Source of the DNA: Tachypleus tridentatus
Taxonomy: Eukaryota > Arthropoda > Merostomata > Xiphosura > Limulidae
Assembly: GCF_004210375.1 (NCBI RefSeq)
Contig: NC_134835.1
Location: 66,742,447-66,806,446 of the forward strand
DNA length: 64,000 nt
Reading direction: 5' to 3'
Every line of letters begins with the position of its first letter. The first letter of the stretch is position 1. Below, piece after piece: positions 34,642 to 47,523 of the stretch. Below the pieces are notes generated by a model that worked only from the letters and a program-made list of their open reading frames with translations, searched no databases and was not told the DNA's origin. A program made the translations under genes and the position numbers.

Positions 34642-35686
34642 GTGATACATATATACTCACACACAAACACATCTGTGTGTTGCAACATCATACCTCAAAA
34701 TCGAAAATTGATTAATTGAAAAGTCGTGACTTTCAATTACGTGACCTTAGTTGCTACAGAATTAAATCCTAAAACACTACTCACTTTCCAATACTATGTA
34801 ACACCAAACCATTCACATGTTAGTCGTTCTACATCGTTAAAGCAAAGCGTCTGCAATTTGACGACATTTTAGGGGCCATTTAATAATTAAAGTATTACCT
34901 TATTTTAGAATTAGACATATTCAGTGTTTTTAAGAAAGGAAATTAATATTTATTTTTTTTAAAATTAACCTGTAAGAAATTATAACTTTATAACACATTT
35001 TTTTATTTCTAGTCCGATAAACGTCTATTTGTTATTACCTTATAAAACTTTTAACAGCACACATATCATTTTGTCACTTTAAATTATCTATAACATTTGA
35101 ATTAAATATTTTTATAACTGTATTAGCTTACCCATGTTTTAGTATTTAGAATAACTTAATTGAGTACTATTATAACTGCACTTAATTAGTTCATTTTCTA
35201 ACTCGGGCTTGATAACAAGTATTAAATTTGGATCCTCATCTCATGAGGACTCAGTCACAGGGTCAAAGTGAAAGGGACCTCTGGTCATTGGTATACGCAT
35301 CTTTACTTAAGCAAAAATATTAGTATATGTTTACAACCCTTGGAAATCTGTTTAACAAGATTGCCATGCTTCGAGCCACTGGCATACCACCTACGGTGAT
35401 GTGTTACAATTTCAATCCACTTTTTACATTGAAACTGAATTTCAACACAGGGTTATAATGCTAAAAGTTATTGTTCAACATCCGTGGTAGGCACAACGTA
35501 TATACCCCACTAAGTAGCTACGCTCTTAAACACAAACTAAGAAACAAACTGTGGTGGCGAATAGGACTTTAGTATTTACTGTTTATTCAGATTGAGATCC
35601 GGTAATTATGTTGATTAAAAAAATGATTAAAGACATTGTTATGCTTTTCTCATTAGTATTGGTCAATTACAACATAGTGGGTTTCT
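34642..35686. other. Gene-free stretch left of first young SINE
   Basis: AT-rich; nothing recognised. From about 35210 the base composition becomes less AT-rich. Confidence 0.6.
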
Positions 35687-35976
35687 GTTTGTTTGTTTGT
35701 TTGTTTGTTTTTTGGAATTTCGCACAAAGCTACTCGAGGGCTATCTGTGCTAGCCGTTTCTAATTTAGCAGTGTAAGACTAGAGGGAAGGCAGCTAGTCT
35801 TCACCACTCATCGTCAACTCTTGAGCTACTCTTTTACCAACGAATAGTGGGATTGACTGTCACATTATAACGCCCCCACGGCTGAAAGGGCGAGCATGTT
35901 TGGCGCGACTTGGATGCGAACCCGCGACCGTCAGATTACGAAGCAAACGCCTTAACGCGCTAGGCCATGCCAGGCC
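35687..35976 (-). mobile_element. SINE-A, full length with 11-bp TSD
   Basis: Minus orientation. (GTTT)n tail, body, then head with B-box complement and TAGGCCATGCCAGGCC. AGTGGGTTTCT at 35676-35686 and again at 35977-35987 is a perfect target duplication, which fixes both element ends and shows insertion by retroposition. Confidence 0.95.
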
Positions 35977-36100
35977 AGTGGGTTTCTTCTTCCAGTTACT
36001 CATTGTTTGTTCGCATTTTTTATTTAAGGCATAAATAAAATATTGCTTTCATGTTTGTATTTAAAATAAGCAGTTTTCACAATGGTTGTCGACTGCTACA

Positions 36101-36306
36101 GGCGTGCGACTCGTAATAAACATGCTCGCCCTCCCAGCCGTCGTTATAATGTTACGGTCAATCCCACTATTCGTTGGTAAAGAGTAGCCCAACAGTTGGC
36201 GGTGGGTGGTGATGACTAGCTGCCTTCCCTCTAGTCTTACACTACTAAATTGGCACAGATAGAGTAGCTTTGTGCGAAATTCCAAAACAAACAAACAAAA
36301 CAAAAG
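36101..36306 (+). mobile_element. SINE-A with internal deletions
   Basis: Starts inside the head (GGCGTGCGACTCGTAAT), then jumps to AAACATGCTCGCCC, losing the B box. A second deletion removes part of the region before AGTAGCTTTGTGCGAAATTC. Tail (CAAA)n. Confidence 0.88.
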
Positions 36307-37654
36307 CTACATAATAAATTCGTAAAGTCCTTCTCATATTGGAAGAACTATGAACACTGTTGAAAGTCAAGTTGTCTGAGGTAGAGTATGATATCTATTG
36401 CATTTTATGATTCCACCCAATCGCTTTCATTTTCAGTTTGTCACAAGCGGCTGGCAGCCACAATTTTCTCAGAAGAAAAAATAACCTTTCAACTGTCACT
36501 GCTTTTAAACTCAAATGACTTTAAGCAGCTGGTTATAGAATCATTTTTTGATAAAGTTTCTCCTAATTGACATTTCTTTGGAAACTGAATAGGTCTTTGT
36601 TCTTATCCATTGTTTTGCATATTTAATAATAATAATGATATTACTAGGACTCCATATTTATTGTTTTCAAGCAATCGCAAAGCATAATTAGCCCATTTTA
36701 CATATGCAATTAAATGAAGCAAAACAGAATAAATTTAAAATGTGGCGTTCTTAAATGTGGAATAACATTGTCAAAGTTTTTGTTGAATTGTTTGTTTGTT
36801 GATTTGTAAAGACAGATTTACACAAAAGACTAACTGTGGGTGAGCTCACAACGTTTAACGAAACCAAGTTTTTGTTAAAATTCTTCAGACTTTCCGCTAA
36901 GTAAACGGGTGGGAGACTTGTTGATTTGATTATTATATTTCTTACATATGTATAAACATATATATTTATATATAGCTGAATGTTATTATAAAGTTTTAAG
37001 GCTTAAAACTTTACCCAATTTGAAGCTGCTAAAAATGGCAACGAAAACGAATTAGATTTTATATTATTTTGTTGCCAAAACAAATACAGGTACAGTTTCT
37101 TAGCCAAGTGATTACCTTCAGTTGTGAGGTCGCCTTTACTACATTATCTGGAGGAGAAGTTTTATCATTTAAATGAATTTTATATAATCCTGGGCATATT
37201 TATCATAATTATTTTTATCGACTGTTTTCAATCCTTGGTCTTAGATAAAACGTTGTGCACTGTCCACTCACCTGGCCCTCTATCTGACTGCTTTCAGGAG
37301 AGGTGGGAAATTTAACAACAAATATCATTATTTAGTTCTCAATAAACTTGAAGTTGCAAATTTATTTTTAATTTTACTTACTTTTTAACTAAAAACAGTT
37401 AGCCAAATCTTCTTGGAGTATTCATTAATGTTTACTAGTGATGTTCAAGGTTTAAATATTTTTGCATTTTCCGTACCTCGTCATTGCGAGTACTATTTTT
37501 GTCATTAATTTTCTAGTATTAGAAGAAGATCAGTTAGGCACGAGTGTTTTTGAAATAGCACAACAAAATAGATAGAGAGAAAAAGTGAAGAAATGTAACT
37601 CATTCACACTATCACTAAGTGTACTCCAAACTGCTCAATACATGCTTCCCTACA
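36307..37654. other. Gene-free stretch
   Basis: AT-rich, no recognised gene or repeat apart from short ATAT runs near 36960. Confidence 0.6.
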
Positions 37655-37978
37655 GGGTTATGGAATGCTATATCAACAGCTAGCTCAACATTTTATTAGA
37701 GCTTCAAATAACTATTCCAAGAGCTTTCTCAACAGTGGCTGCTCACTGGAGCTACAGAGAGCTATACTAATAGCCTATTAAACTTTCACTGCTCATTAGA
37801 GCTATACAAACAGACTGCTTAATACTGGCTATTTACTAAAACTACAGAAAACTATACCAACCGCTTTCTCAACATTGGTTGCTCACTAGAGGCACAAACA
37901 GCCTGCTGAACATTGGTTGGTTATTTTAGCTATAGAGAGCTATATCAACAGCCTGTTCAACTGGCTGCTTTGCAAGAA
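37655..37978 (+). repeat. Degenerate tandem repeat, about six copies
   Basis: Recurring modules GAGCTATANCAACAG, CTGCTCAACATTGG and CTGCTCACTAGAGCTACA repeat at irregular spacings of roughly 40-60 bases. Units are diverged with indels, so the period is approximate. Confidence 0.7.
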
Positions 37979-38018
37979 GCAGAAGAAAGTTCATTTGTGA
38001 TTTAATTTCTTGTCACTC

Positions 38019-38220
38019 CAAACATGCTCGCCCTTTCAGCTGTGGGGTCGTTGTAATGTAACACTCTATTCCATTTTTCGTTAGCAGAGTAGTAGCCCAC
38101 GAGTTGACGATGGGTTGTGATGATTAGCTGGCTTTTCTCTAGTCTTTCACTGCTAAATTAGGGATTGCTAGTGGAAATAGCCTTCATGTAGCGCTGTGCG
38201 AAATAAAAAACAAAAACACA
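38019..38220 (+). mobile_element. SINE-A, 5'-truncated
   Basis: Starts CCAAACATGCTCGCCC, with no tRNA head, continues through a diverged body and ends GCTGTGCGAAATAAAAAACA. Confidence 0.87.
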
Positions 38221-38467
38221 ATAGCAATACTGATTTGACAAGGGCTTTCTGGCTGTTTCCTGCACTATTGGTTTCCCGTTTTGAATTTACCAGATATTCC
38301 GTACAGTAATTTGTTTTTCGGTAGTTTTATCCCTTCTGAATTGAGTGGTAACTTCCTAGTGCAGACAAGAATAATAATATTTCAGTAGATGATACTGAAT
38401 GGTTTTTATTCCATGTTGTTTATTAACAAGTAATCGTAATTCATAAATTTACTGTTAACTACATTCA

Positions 38468-38732
38468 ATTGTTTGTTTTTAATTTCGCGCAAATCTACTC
38501 GAGGGCTATCTACATTAGGCGTCCATAATTTAGCAGTGTAAGACTAGAGGGAAGTCATCACCACCCACCGCCAACACTTGGCCTACTTTTTTACCAACGA
38601 ATAGTGGAATTGATCATCACTTTATAATGCCCCCACGGCTGAAAGAGTGAGCATGATTGGTGCGACCGGGATTTGAACCCGCGTCCCTCAGATTACGAGT
38701 CTCGTGCCTTAACCACCTGGCCATGCCGGGCC
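38468..38732 (-). mobile_element. SINE-A, full length with 12-bp TSD
   Basis: Minus orientation, head ending CACCTGGCCATGCCGGGCC. TAACTACATTCA (38456-38467) and TAACTATATTCA (38733-38744) match at 11 of 12 bases. B-box complement GGGATTTGAACCC intact but for one base. Confidence 0.93.
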
Positions 38733-38860
38733 TAACTATATTCAGCTGTAATACTGCAACATAAGTTTTATCTGCACAAATACCTATCGGAATTTAATTA
38801 CGAAATTAGAAATGATTTTACTTATTTATTAAGGTTAACTTTTACCTTTTTTTATTATTA

Positions 38861-38957
38861 AAGTCGCATGGGGCTATCTGTTGTGCCTACCCATAGGAAT
38901 TGAACTACTGATTTTGGAATTATGAATCTGCAGATTTATTGCTTTCTCACAGAGGGG
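38861..38957 (-). mobile_element. SINE-B (short tRNA-derived), diverged
   Basis: Minus orientation: GGGCTATCTGTTGTGCC, then AGGAATTGAACTAC (B-box complement), then CTGCAGATTTATTGCT and CAGAGGGGC. Weaker match than other copies. Confidence 0.6.
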
Positions 38958-39227
38958 CTGTTTAACTTTTTCAGTATCAACAAGAAGCATGTTTGTGTTG
39001 TGTGTGGTCCCTTCTCCCTTACCCCAGTATTGTCCAATGATTAGGGTCAATAGTAAACTGTATTTTTATTTTTACTTTTGTATTTCGAGTGCATTTTAAT
39101 TTTAGGTTTTCGATCTGTAATGTGTAATTTTTATGTATTTTATTTTTGTTTATTCAGTTGGTTAACGTGTCCAATTATATATTCAGTTTTATTTAATTTT
39201 GTTTGTAAGGGGTTGAATCTGTTCTTC

Positions 39228-39336
39228 GTTGGGACAGCGGTAAGTCTTCGGATTTACAACACTAACATCAGCCGTTCGGTTCTCCTGAGTGGACACAGCA
39301 GATAGATCAATGTGGTTTTGCTATAAGAAAAAAAAA
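39228..39336 (+). mobile_element. SINE-C (short tRNA-derived)
   Basis: GACAGCGGTAAGTCTTCGGA, TTTACAACACTAACATCA, GTTCGGTTCTCC and GGACACAGCAGATAG, tail GTGGTTTTGCTATAAGAAAA. Same layout as the copy with a clean target duplication at 40833-40951. Confidence 0.78.
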
Positions 39337-40832
39337 ACAGCAACATAAAAACACACAGAGACGGTGGTTGGAATTCTAATTTTCTTATGTATCTGATGTT
39401 TTATTTAGTTTGCATTCGTTTTATTATTATTGTTTGTAATTTGCGTGTATTTATAATTTACATTGACTAACAGTTAGCTTCAATAATAAACTGTCAAATA
39501 ATTGTTTAGATTATTATTATTACTTTTTACACTTGCCTTGTTAGAAGTTAATTCTATTCTTAGGGTCCTTTATGGTACTAATTCTGTCACACAGTATATC
39601 CTAATATTTATAGGTTTTTTTCCCTATAAATTATTTAAGTTAAGGAATGTAAGGAAGTTAAGTAATGAGGAAATACCCAGTAAGTATTACTATAATTGTG
39701 TATGCCGTTTCAGCATCGTCTTTATTCTCGGACTGACATGAAGAATCATCGTCGGCCCGTTTTAACGTTTGCTTATTGGTTTGACAACTCACGGTGTTGA
39801 ACTATTATTTCAAGATTTTTCGATCTATGATATTCTGGTGCCTTTAGATTTAAGATTACGAAAGACAGCTTTTAAAGGCACAACTTAAAACAATTCGAAG
39901 TTTTAAAATTTTCCTATTTTCCTTGGAAACTGGGTAGAGACAGTCGTAAAGACACAACCATTTATAGTTTCTTTAATTATCAGTTGAAAGATAGATCTAT
40001 CTATAGACACAGAGTAATTCAGTGACTAATAACCTGTTAAAACAAAGTTCACCCATTCCCTACGGCTTTGATGTATACTTTCTAGTTCCACACCCCCTCG
40101 CGCTGCGTCTGGAACAAATGTTTCCCACTATCGACGCATTTTACATTTCCCTGCTAGTTCCAGGTTTATCATTACTAGGAGGAGAGCTAGCATTGACTTG
40201 TCTCGTTGTCTCTCCACAAACACGCATTTGAACTGGACACTATGTGACACACTTTTACTATCTTCTAAACTATCTGAGTCAAGCGTATCAACATATTTAC
40301 ACAGTAATTAGGGTTATTACTCGCTGCTCTAGCGATGCGGATAGTGTCGGCAAACAGTTACCATACAATACTCTAGGGCATCTTGTTGAACAAAGAAGAA
40401 CTGAGCGGAAGACAATGAGGAAAACCATATACAGTATTAACATTAGATGTGATGTCAGTGAATATTTCCCAACTCATTTTACAACTATATGTCAAGCGCG
40501 TCAGTTTTGAATGACAACAAATCACAGTAAGTCAGTCGAGAAACATGTACGGAACTGAAGCAAATGCCATGATCGAGACAATAAAAAATACATTCATATA
40601 ATTCATACAACAGTAGAATAACGCTCAAAACGGCATAGACGTTTTCACGCTCGTAATATCAATTGCTAAACAACACCATATCCCTATTATACCACACATT
40701 ATACATCTATTTGTAACCATAAATACCACATAATATACTAACAGGATGTCTGCAAAGCAAATATAAAACTACCCAATACTAGCTTCACCTACACTGGCCA
40801 TAAGGTAAAATCCATGAACTTCGCCCTGAAAA
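39337..40832. other. Gene-free stretch
   Basis: Several short open frames on plus (39502, 40022, 40244) show no resemblance to known proteins and no splice context. No repeat recognised. Confidence 0.6.
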
Positions 40833-40951
40833 TGACCCCCGCTAGTACAGAGGTAAGTCTACGGATTTACAACGCTAAAATCAGGGATTCGATTCCCCTC
40901 GGTGGACTCAGCAGATAGCCTGATGTTGCTTTGCTATAAGGAATAACACAA
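40833..40951 (+). mobile_element. SINE-C, full length with 11-bp TSD
   Basis: CGCCCTGAAAA at 40822-40832 and 40952-40962 bounds a 119-bp unit. Head CCCCGCTAGTACAGAGGTAAG resembles a tRNA A box; GGGATTCGATTCCCC fits a B box with T-arm stem. Tail AGATAGCCTGATGTTGCTTT then an A-rich end. Confidence 0.92.
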
Positions 40952-41000
40952 CGCCCTGAAAACAACTGGATAATATAAAATTTAAAACCAAGCATAAACT

Positions 41001-41274
41001 TGTTTGTTTGTTTGGGAATTTCGCACAAAGCTACTCGAGGGCTATCTGTGCTAGCCGTCCCTGATTTAGCAGTGTAAGACAAGAGGGAAGGCAGTTAGTC
41101 ATCACCACCCACCGCCAACTCTTGGGCTACTCTTTACCAACGAATAGTGGGATTGACCGTCACATTATACACCCCCACGGCTGGGAGGGCGAGCATGTTT
41201 AGCACGTCACGGGCGCGAACTCGCGACACTCGGATTACGAGTCGCACGCCTTACGCGTTAGGCCATGGCGGGCC
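41001..41274 (-). mobile_element. SINE-A, full length with TSD
   Basis: Minus orientation. AAGCATAAACT at 40990-41000 and 41275-41285 is a perfect 11-bp duplication (two more bases, CC, also match). Head ends TAGGCCATGGCGGGCC. Low divergence from the consensus. Confidence 0.95.
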
Positions 41275-41285
41275 AAGCATAAACT

Positions 41286-44200
41286 AAATAGCATTAAGTA
41301 TAAGTTAAAATGTTTGTCAAAGAAGGAGGAAGAGGTCAACTTGAATCTGACCTTCCCAGGTCTTCAAGACCTGAATACTGATAGGTCGCAATGTGAAGGG
41401 GTGTGAGCACTGAGGAATAAACGTTCCAATTGCAGTGAAAAGTTATAAATATGAATATTTAATTGTGCATTAAAATGTCTGTACATATTTTTGATAAAAG
41501 CCGCGTTTTGCATTTAAAAAGATTCTTTAAATATGCGTATTGTAAAAGCAACAATTTTTATTTTTAAAATGTTTAACATTTTGGCATTATCAATTACCTG
41601 GTGATTATTAATTTTAGCTACATTGTTAAATTCTTTTGAGTTTACGCATGATAAAACGTAAGACCTTTGCTGGTTCTAATTTTATGTAGCGACTAATTAA
41701 ACTATTTAAAAATAATCAGCTGAAATTTGTTGATCTAAAGTAGGTGATCAGATGTGCAATATTTATTTAACATCACTTCCTTCAACTGCCACAAATATTC
41801 TTTTATTTCCGTTATAATTAAATTTAGTGATGAAAGGTTTAAGATAACATATAAACCACGTTTTGAATATTAGCAACCTTAATTACAACTAGAGAATGGA
41901 GCTGAAAGAAGAATTTTGAAAATGATGTCAAACACTGAAACAGTTTAGTGGCTGAATATTTTGAAACGAAAACACTGATTCTGATAGATTTGAAAGAAAA
42001 CAAACAAATTAAACCTGTGACTTTATTATAAGCTTCTTTATAGGGTTTTAATTCCCCAAATAAAATTAGAGGTATTCAGCTGGATGAAGTGAAACTCTTT
42101 TGAAAAAAAAAAAATCTATGTGTGAGCATAGAGAACGACAAAGAAGCTCAAACAAGTCCCGGCACTAGTACCGCTTTAAAAAATAGTTCCAGTAGTTAGT
42201 ACCGGTGGGTATCGACAGAATTTCACTCCTGCTTCCAAATTTAGCTTTACTTCTCCAGATAATGTCTTATGAGGCAATTGTTTAGCTTTTTGCTATCTAT
42301 ATGGTGATCATACTTGTAAAATTTTGATAGTGAGGCTTGTGAATAAGCTAAAAATATTGTACTGGTGCCTCTGTCTATTTGTGGTCTGTTTACTTCCAGT
42401 CAAGAGGAGACTTACATTATAGTTTCCAACTCCATTCTTCTGCTACTTCTAAGAAACTTGAATGCTCTATCATCCTTATGTAGTATGCTTTTGTTCTACA
42501 AAATGGTAAATGCTGTCTCTGGTATATGGACCATTTGTGACCATAATGAAAGGTTTTATGACTGTTCCCACACCATTGCACTATTTGCTTACCCTTGTAA
42601 TGAATCTTGCTTTCGACTTTAACTCTGTTAGAGCCTGTGCTGCACACCAGAATGTTGTTAGCCAAGGTCAGCATACGACATCTAGTTGTTTCGTTGAGGC
42701 AAAAGGTGTAGATTCAGAAGAATACTTGTGCGAGGGGTTATTCTTAAGGTATACAAACATTGATGGTGGTCCAGTGTAATTGTTGTCCTTCTATGGATCA
42801 TGATGTATCATCTAGTAGTTAGTGCAGATGTAACACATTTTACACATGTTACACTTATGTCTAGTCCGAGCCTTTCAGGAAGAATGGGCAGGTGGAATGT
42901 ATTGCAAACATGTTTCAGGTATGAAATTACCATCTAGGTGTTCTGACTAGTTTCAAAGTTTTCTCATGTATCAGTTGAGATTACATCAGCATTGATACAA
43001 GTTACTTTTTTACTGTGATATTAAACACCTAATTATGATAGCAGTAGCTGTTAGGTTTGATAGGAAGCTAAAGTATTATCTGAGATATTACCAGTACTGT
43101 TTTGTAGGGTGAACATTCAATAGCTTTCAAGCCATAAGTGATCCTTCAAGAGTTGGATTAGGATTTGATAAAACTATCAATCAATATTTCAAGGATGATA
43201 TCTGCTGCTCAGCTACTTAACTATATAAACTTCTTAAAGGTGGAGATTGTTACACTATATGGACATGGAGTCTTGCGCTTAGACGTATGTTTTTAAGCCC
43301 TTTGTTCAGGCTAAATTTGATTTCTATATCTACCTGTAGTTACAGCTCAGATAAAAATTGCTATAGTTTGAGTTTCTTCTGCTTGTTACCATGGTCATAA
43401 TGGCTGATGTATTAGCACATGAATGCCTTGTCTCAGTCTTCATCTGTGTATAAAGGGATACTATCATTATTGTAAGTGACCTATATTACTTCGTGTTTTA
43501 AGTTTTTATGCGAACTATAAGTTTTTGGAAGTCCAAGTATGAAGTTTGTGTTAGAGTGTCCTTAGTGTATAGGTTGTTCCAATTCGTGTCATGTTCTTAT
43601 ATAATATGATTGTCAGAGAGCATAGGCTTTATTATACACAATCTGTGCCTTCTCAGCTAAGACTGGGTCATTTCTTATTTAGATGAGCTCATTCTGGATT
43701 TGTTTTCACAGTCTTTATCCTTATTATTATTTTACAAGTATGGCGTGTTTCTTTTACAGAATTTGTTGACTTTTTTATCTTTATGGTGATGAAATGTTTC
43801 ATAGTGGAGGGGATATCAGTGTTGCCAGAAATATTTGGTGTCCTTGTATGGATTTCTAGATTGCTTTATTCAACTCGCGATCGAGTTGAACACTGCGAAC
43901 ATTATGTCTTCTATGCCAGGTTAGAGTTATCAAAAGCAAGGTATATACAGGAATCTCTATCAACTTGGCACTCAGTGATTCTTGATTCTCTCAAGTTTAG
44001 CAATATAATGTTGGAGGTTATACTGTGCAATAGAGTTATGAGGAAATACTCCACGATATAGAGTGGTGGAGAGCTATACCAACATCTTTCTGGAATATGA
44101 CTGCCATGCCAATCAGAATTATGTACAAATCCATACTATTACTTGGGATATCAACCCAGGTAACGTGACTATAATATTGGTATTAAAAAGACAAAATTTC

Positions 44201-45187
44201 AACAAACATTTCACCTGAAAGTCGCATAGTCTGTAGTTCAATAGGCCTAGGATAACACTAGTGACTGAACTCGTCAGGAGTGGAGAGTGCATGAAGAAAT
44301 TTCTGTCTGTAAACCATCATAATATTTTTAACGAAAGGTTCCAGAAATTGAGAACACAGATATAGGTTTTGGTAGGTGGTCATTTGAAGCCCATCTAAAT
44401 AAAGAAGACTATCACATATAAGATAGATGAACAACTGAATTACTACGTACCTATTTACCTAGCAACTCAATTAACATACAACTTGGCCGAATCAACCATT
44501 ATTCACACTAATGGTGTCAGCTAATGGAACTATTTCAATTTAGAATGAGTAGCCACGGAATGACAGGGTGATGTCAGTTGCCACTAGGACAATGTTTAGT
44601 AGCTTTTCTGTAAGCTTCAAATGTGAAAAAGTTTTTCAAACATTATGTCTCTAATAAACCTAATAGGTTATGTCTCTTTATGAAACTGTTTGTAACCTGA
44701 GACTGATCAGCCAAGTAACATTTAAGGAGCCTCACTATACAAAATATGGAAAGTTTCTTTAAGTAAGTGAATTAGATGTTAGACAATTCCTTTGAGTCTA
44801 AATAAGAAAATACTAACTGAAATGGCAAATACTCCTGAAAATCAACTGCAATATCCTGTCATAAATCAGCCTAAAATTTTATTTTATTTCTTTTTTTTTG
44901 CAATTTAGTCTTAATTATTGTTAAGATCGACCTTATGAAATTTGGGTACTTTCTTGGAATAACACTGCATATGACTATCCTATGTTGTTTCCATAGAATG
45001 TTGTATCTAGCTAATTGTCTATTTGGTGAAAAGATTAGTAGTGAGGTAAGATTAGATAGAACGCTTCCGACTTCACAAAAGGTTGACAACGTATTTGAAT
45101 TGGATTAGGGATTTTATTTAAAGAACCAAGCATAGCTTTTATTTATCAATTACTTCGTATCTCATAGAACATTTTTATGTTCAGTTC
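41286..45187. other. Large gene-free region
   Basis: 3.9 kb with no recognised gene or mobile element. From about 42360 to 44100 the sequence is less AT-rich and has several 85-92 codon frames on both strands, which suggests an old decayed element, but no family motif could be read. Confidence 0.55.
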
Positions 45188-45297
45188 TTTTTTGTGGGGC
45201 ACAAAGTTATGCAATGAGCTATCTGTGCTGTGCTTTCCACGGGTATTTAAATCCGGTTTTTGGCATTGGAAGCTTTCACACTCACCACTATGGAGGC
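45188..45297 (-). mobile_element. SINE-B, diverged
   Basis: Minus orientation: GGGGCACAAAGTTATGCAAT, GAGCTATCTGTGCTGTGC, CGGGTATTTAAATCCGG (mutated B box stem) and TTTCACACTCACCACTATGG. Confidence 0.72.
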
Positions 45298-46162
45298 TTT
45301 ATGTTCAGATTTAGATAAAAATTACAAGGTTATTATAAAAAGAAAAACATATTTAACTTAAACGTACTTGGTCAAGAGAAACAAATGTTCAAAAAGGGAC
45401 ATTAAACATCAAAAGTTTTATTTAGGAAAGTATAGGCATAATACAGAAGCTTCAAACCTTTTAATATTGAATATCTAAAATTGTTCTTTCAAATCAAAAT
45501 TATTTTATTTTTTCCTGTCTTTTTAAACAATAAGAAACTGATGATGATATAAATACCGCAAGTCCAAAGAAAATTATTACTTATCTTTCAGAGTACTGAC
45601 AACTTTTAACACTCATATAAAGAACATTTGAATTATGATAAGCGAGAAACCCACATATTCGTATTAGAAGTTTCTGGTATCTGACAGTTAATAAATCACC
45701 ACAATAACACTAATGGGTAATAAAGCTATTGTTTCATGATTGTTCTGGGCAATACTAGACCTTTCTCAGACTTACATTGAAGGCATTTTCCTAGAAAGCA
45801 AGTGGTTCAATCATTGTAAAGTGTATATACTTGTGGCAAATTGTTACTATAAAGAAGATAGGTACCCATAATATACCAGTTTCAGGAAGCTTGATAATGC
45901 ATTTAAGCAAGTAAGTGTATTTTCTCTAGAAAAGGTAGTAAAATTCTTGACTCGTTGGCATCCCAAAAAAAAGGGTTTGTAGACATAAAAATGATGTCTC
46001 ATTTAGGTCAAACAATAATTGTAGGAAACTTAATTGCTGAATGGCCTTGTGGTTGAAGAAGATTAATAATACGCGGTTCTTTATAATTCAGTTGATTAAC
46101 ACAATACTGAACCCAATGCACTTTGCATTTTTAATCAAATTTGAAATGATGGAAGTGCCAAA

Positions 46163-46443
46163 TGTTTGTTTGTTTGTTTTTGAATTTTGCACAAAGCTAC
46201 TCGAGGGCTATCTGTGCTAGCCGTCCCTAATTTAGCAGTGTAAGACTAGAGGAAAGGCAGCTAATCATCACCCCCCACAGACAACTCTTGGGCTACTCTT
46301 TTACCAACGAATAGTGGGATTGACTGTCACATTATAACGCCCCCACGGCTGAAAGGGCGAGCATGTTTGGCGCGACAGGCATGCGAACCCGCGACCTTTA
46401 CATTACGAGTCGCACGCCTTAACACGCTTGGCCATGCCGGGCC
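46163..46443 (-). mobile_element. SINE-A, full length with TSD
   Basis: Minus orientation, AGTGCCAAA at 46154-46162 and 46444-46452. (GTTT)n tail, low divergence, head ending CTTGGCCATGCCGGGCC. Confidence 0.94.
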
Positions 46444-46452
46444 AGTGCCAAA

Positions 46453-47381
46453 AGATTAGTATATTGCTCTAAGTGGTTTACTAGGATTAACTAGAGATAC
46501 AGTTGAGAATTCTGAAGCACAATGTGTTTCTTTCACTTTTATACACTCGTGTTACATAAAAATTGACTCAGGGTGCTATTGACATATTTTAATAAAAGCC
46601 AATATTCAATAGTCTCAATAACATGAAATAGCCATACATGTGGATATTGTCTGGTTTATTGCTATATTATAGAATACTTCAGTCCTCCCTAAACTATTAT
46701 GACAGGTGGATAATGGCCGACAAATTAATAAATATGGATCTATTTCTTGAATAAATGTTAATTAAACACCCGCGAGTACTTTTACAGAGCATTACGGGCA
46801 TGGAGTTTCTTTCCTAAATTTATTTCAAATACACGTGAGAATTCTGACAACGGGTAATGCCTGATCTTTGCAGTCAAGGTTAGTAAACAACAATTTTTTC
46901 CTTTCAAGAAACCCTAAAATGCATTTAAGGTAGTTGGTTATGTTTATTATTTTATCGAAACCTATAAATATTGACTTTATTTTTGTACAGCTCCTGAGAA
47001 AAAATACAACAGATTTTAAATCTAGTTTAGTCGAGATCTGCACACAGAAATATTCTCTTTGAATCGAGTCTTGAGAAAATATTCACAAGAAATTATGTTT
47101 TTTGTCTTTTTAGTTAATACATGCAATGTTTAAGTTAATCAAGAGTTACCAGATGTTTTTGCACTGTTTTTTATTTATCTACTAAAACATTATATTTTCT
47201 TGTACAGTAAGTAATTCTATCCCATCGTTAAACTAAGATTCCTTTATTGCATTTTCTAATCTGATTTTCTATCTTGTGAGCATTTATCCTTGGCTCAGTT
47301 TGAATACATAAACAACAAATGGAGTACATTCGTTTTAATTAATCAGGGACATATATGAAAACCAGTTAACTCCTGCAAAGT
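46453..47381. other. Region 3' of GMC gene
   Basis: Contains the 3' UTR of the oxidoreductase. Candidate minus-strand poly(A) signals (AATAAA) lie at 47243-47248 and 47170-47175. Nothing else recognised. Confidence 0.6.
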
Positions 47382-47523
47382 TTATATGTCGACAGCTGCA
47401 GCTTCCTTGATAAATTCAACAGCTCGTTCAGCAACCATGATAATAGCAGCATGAGGTGGTCCTGAAGTTTGACTGGGGAAGACGGAACCATCTACAATTC
47501 TGAGTCCCTTCACACCTCTTACC
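47382..47523 (-). CDS. GMC last exon
   Basis: Acceptor AAATTTCAG. Encodes VRGVKGLRIVDGSVFPSQ, SGPPHAAIIMVAERA and a C-terminal helix, ending VDI and TAA at 47382-47384. Confidence 0.93.

Noticed and set aside
40022-40510. Two plus-strand frames as short proteins
   Set aside because: No similarity recognised and no exon-like boundaries; chance frames in a less AT-rich patch.
41335-41400. A second copy of the hairpin MITE of 17942 (CTGACCTTCCCAGGTC)
   Set aside because: Only about 20 bases resemble the element and no second arm pairs.
42365-44061. Cluster of 85-92 codon frames as a possible small gene or retroelement
   Set aside because: No family motif, no supporting splice sites, and overlapping frames on both strands; left as unassigned.
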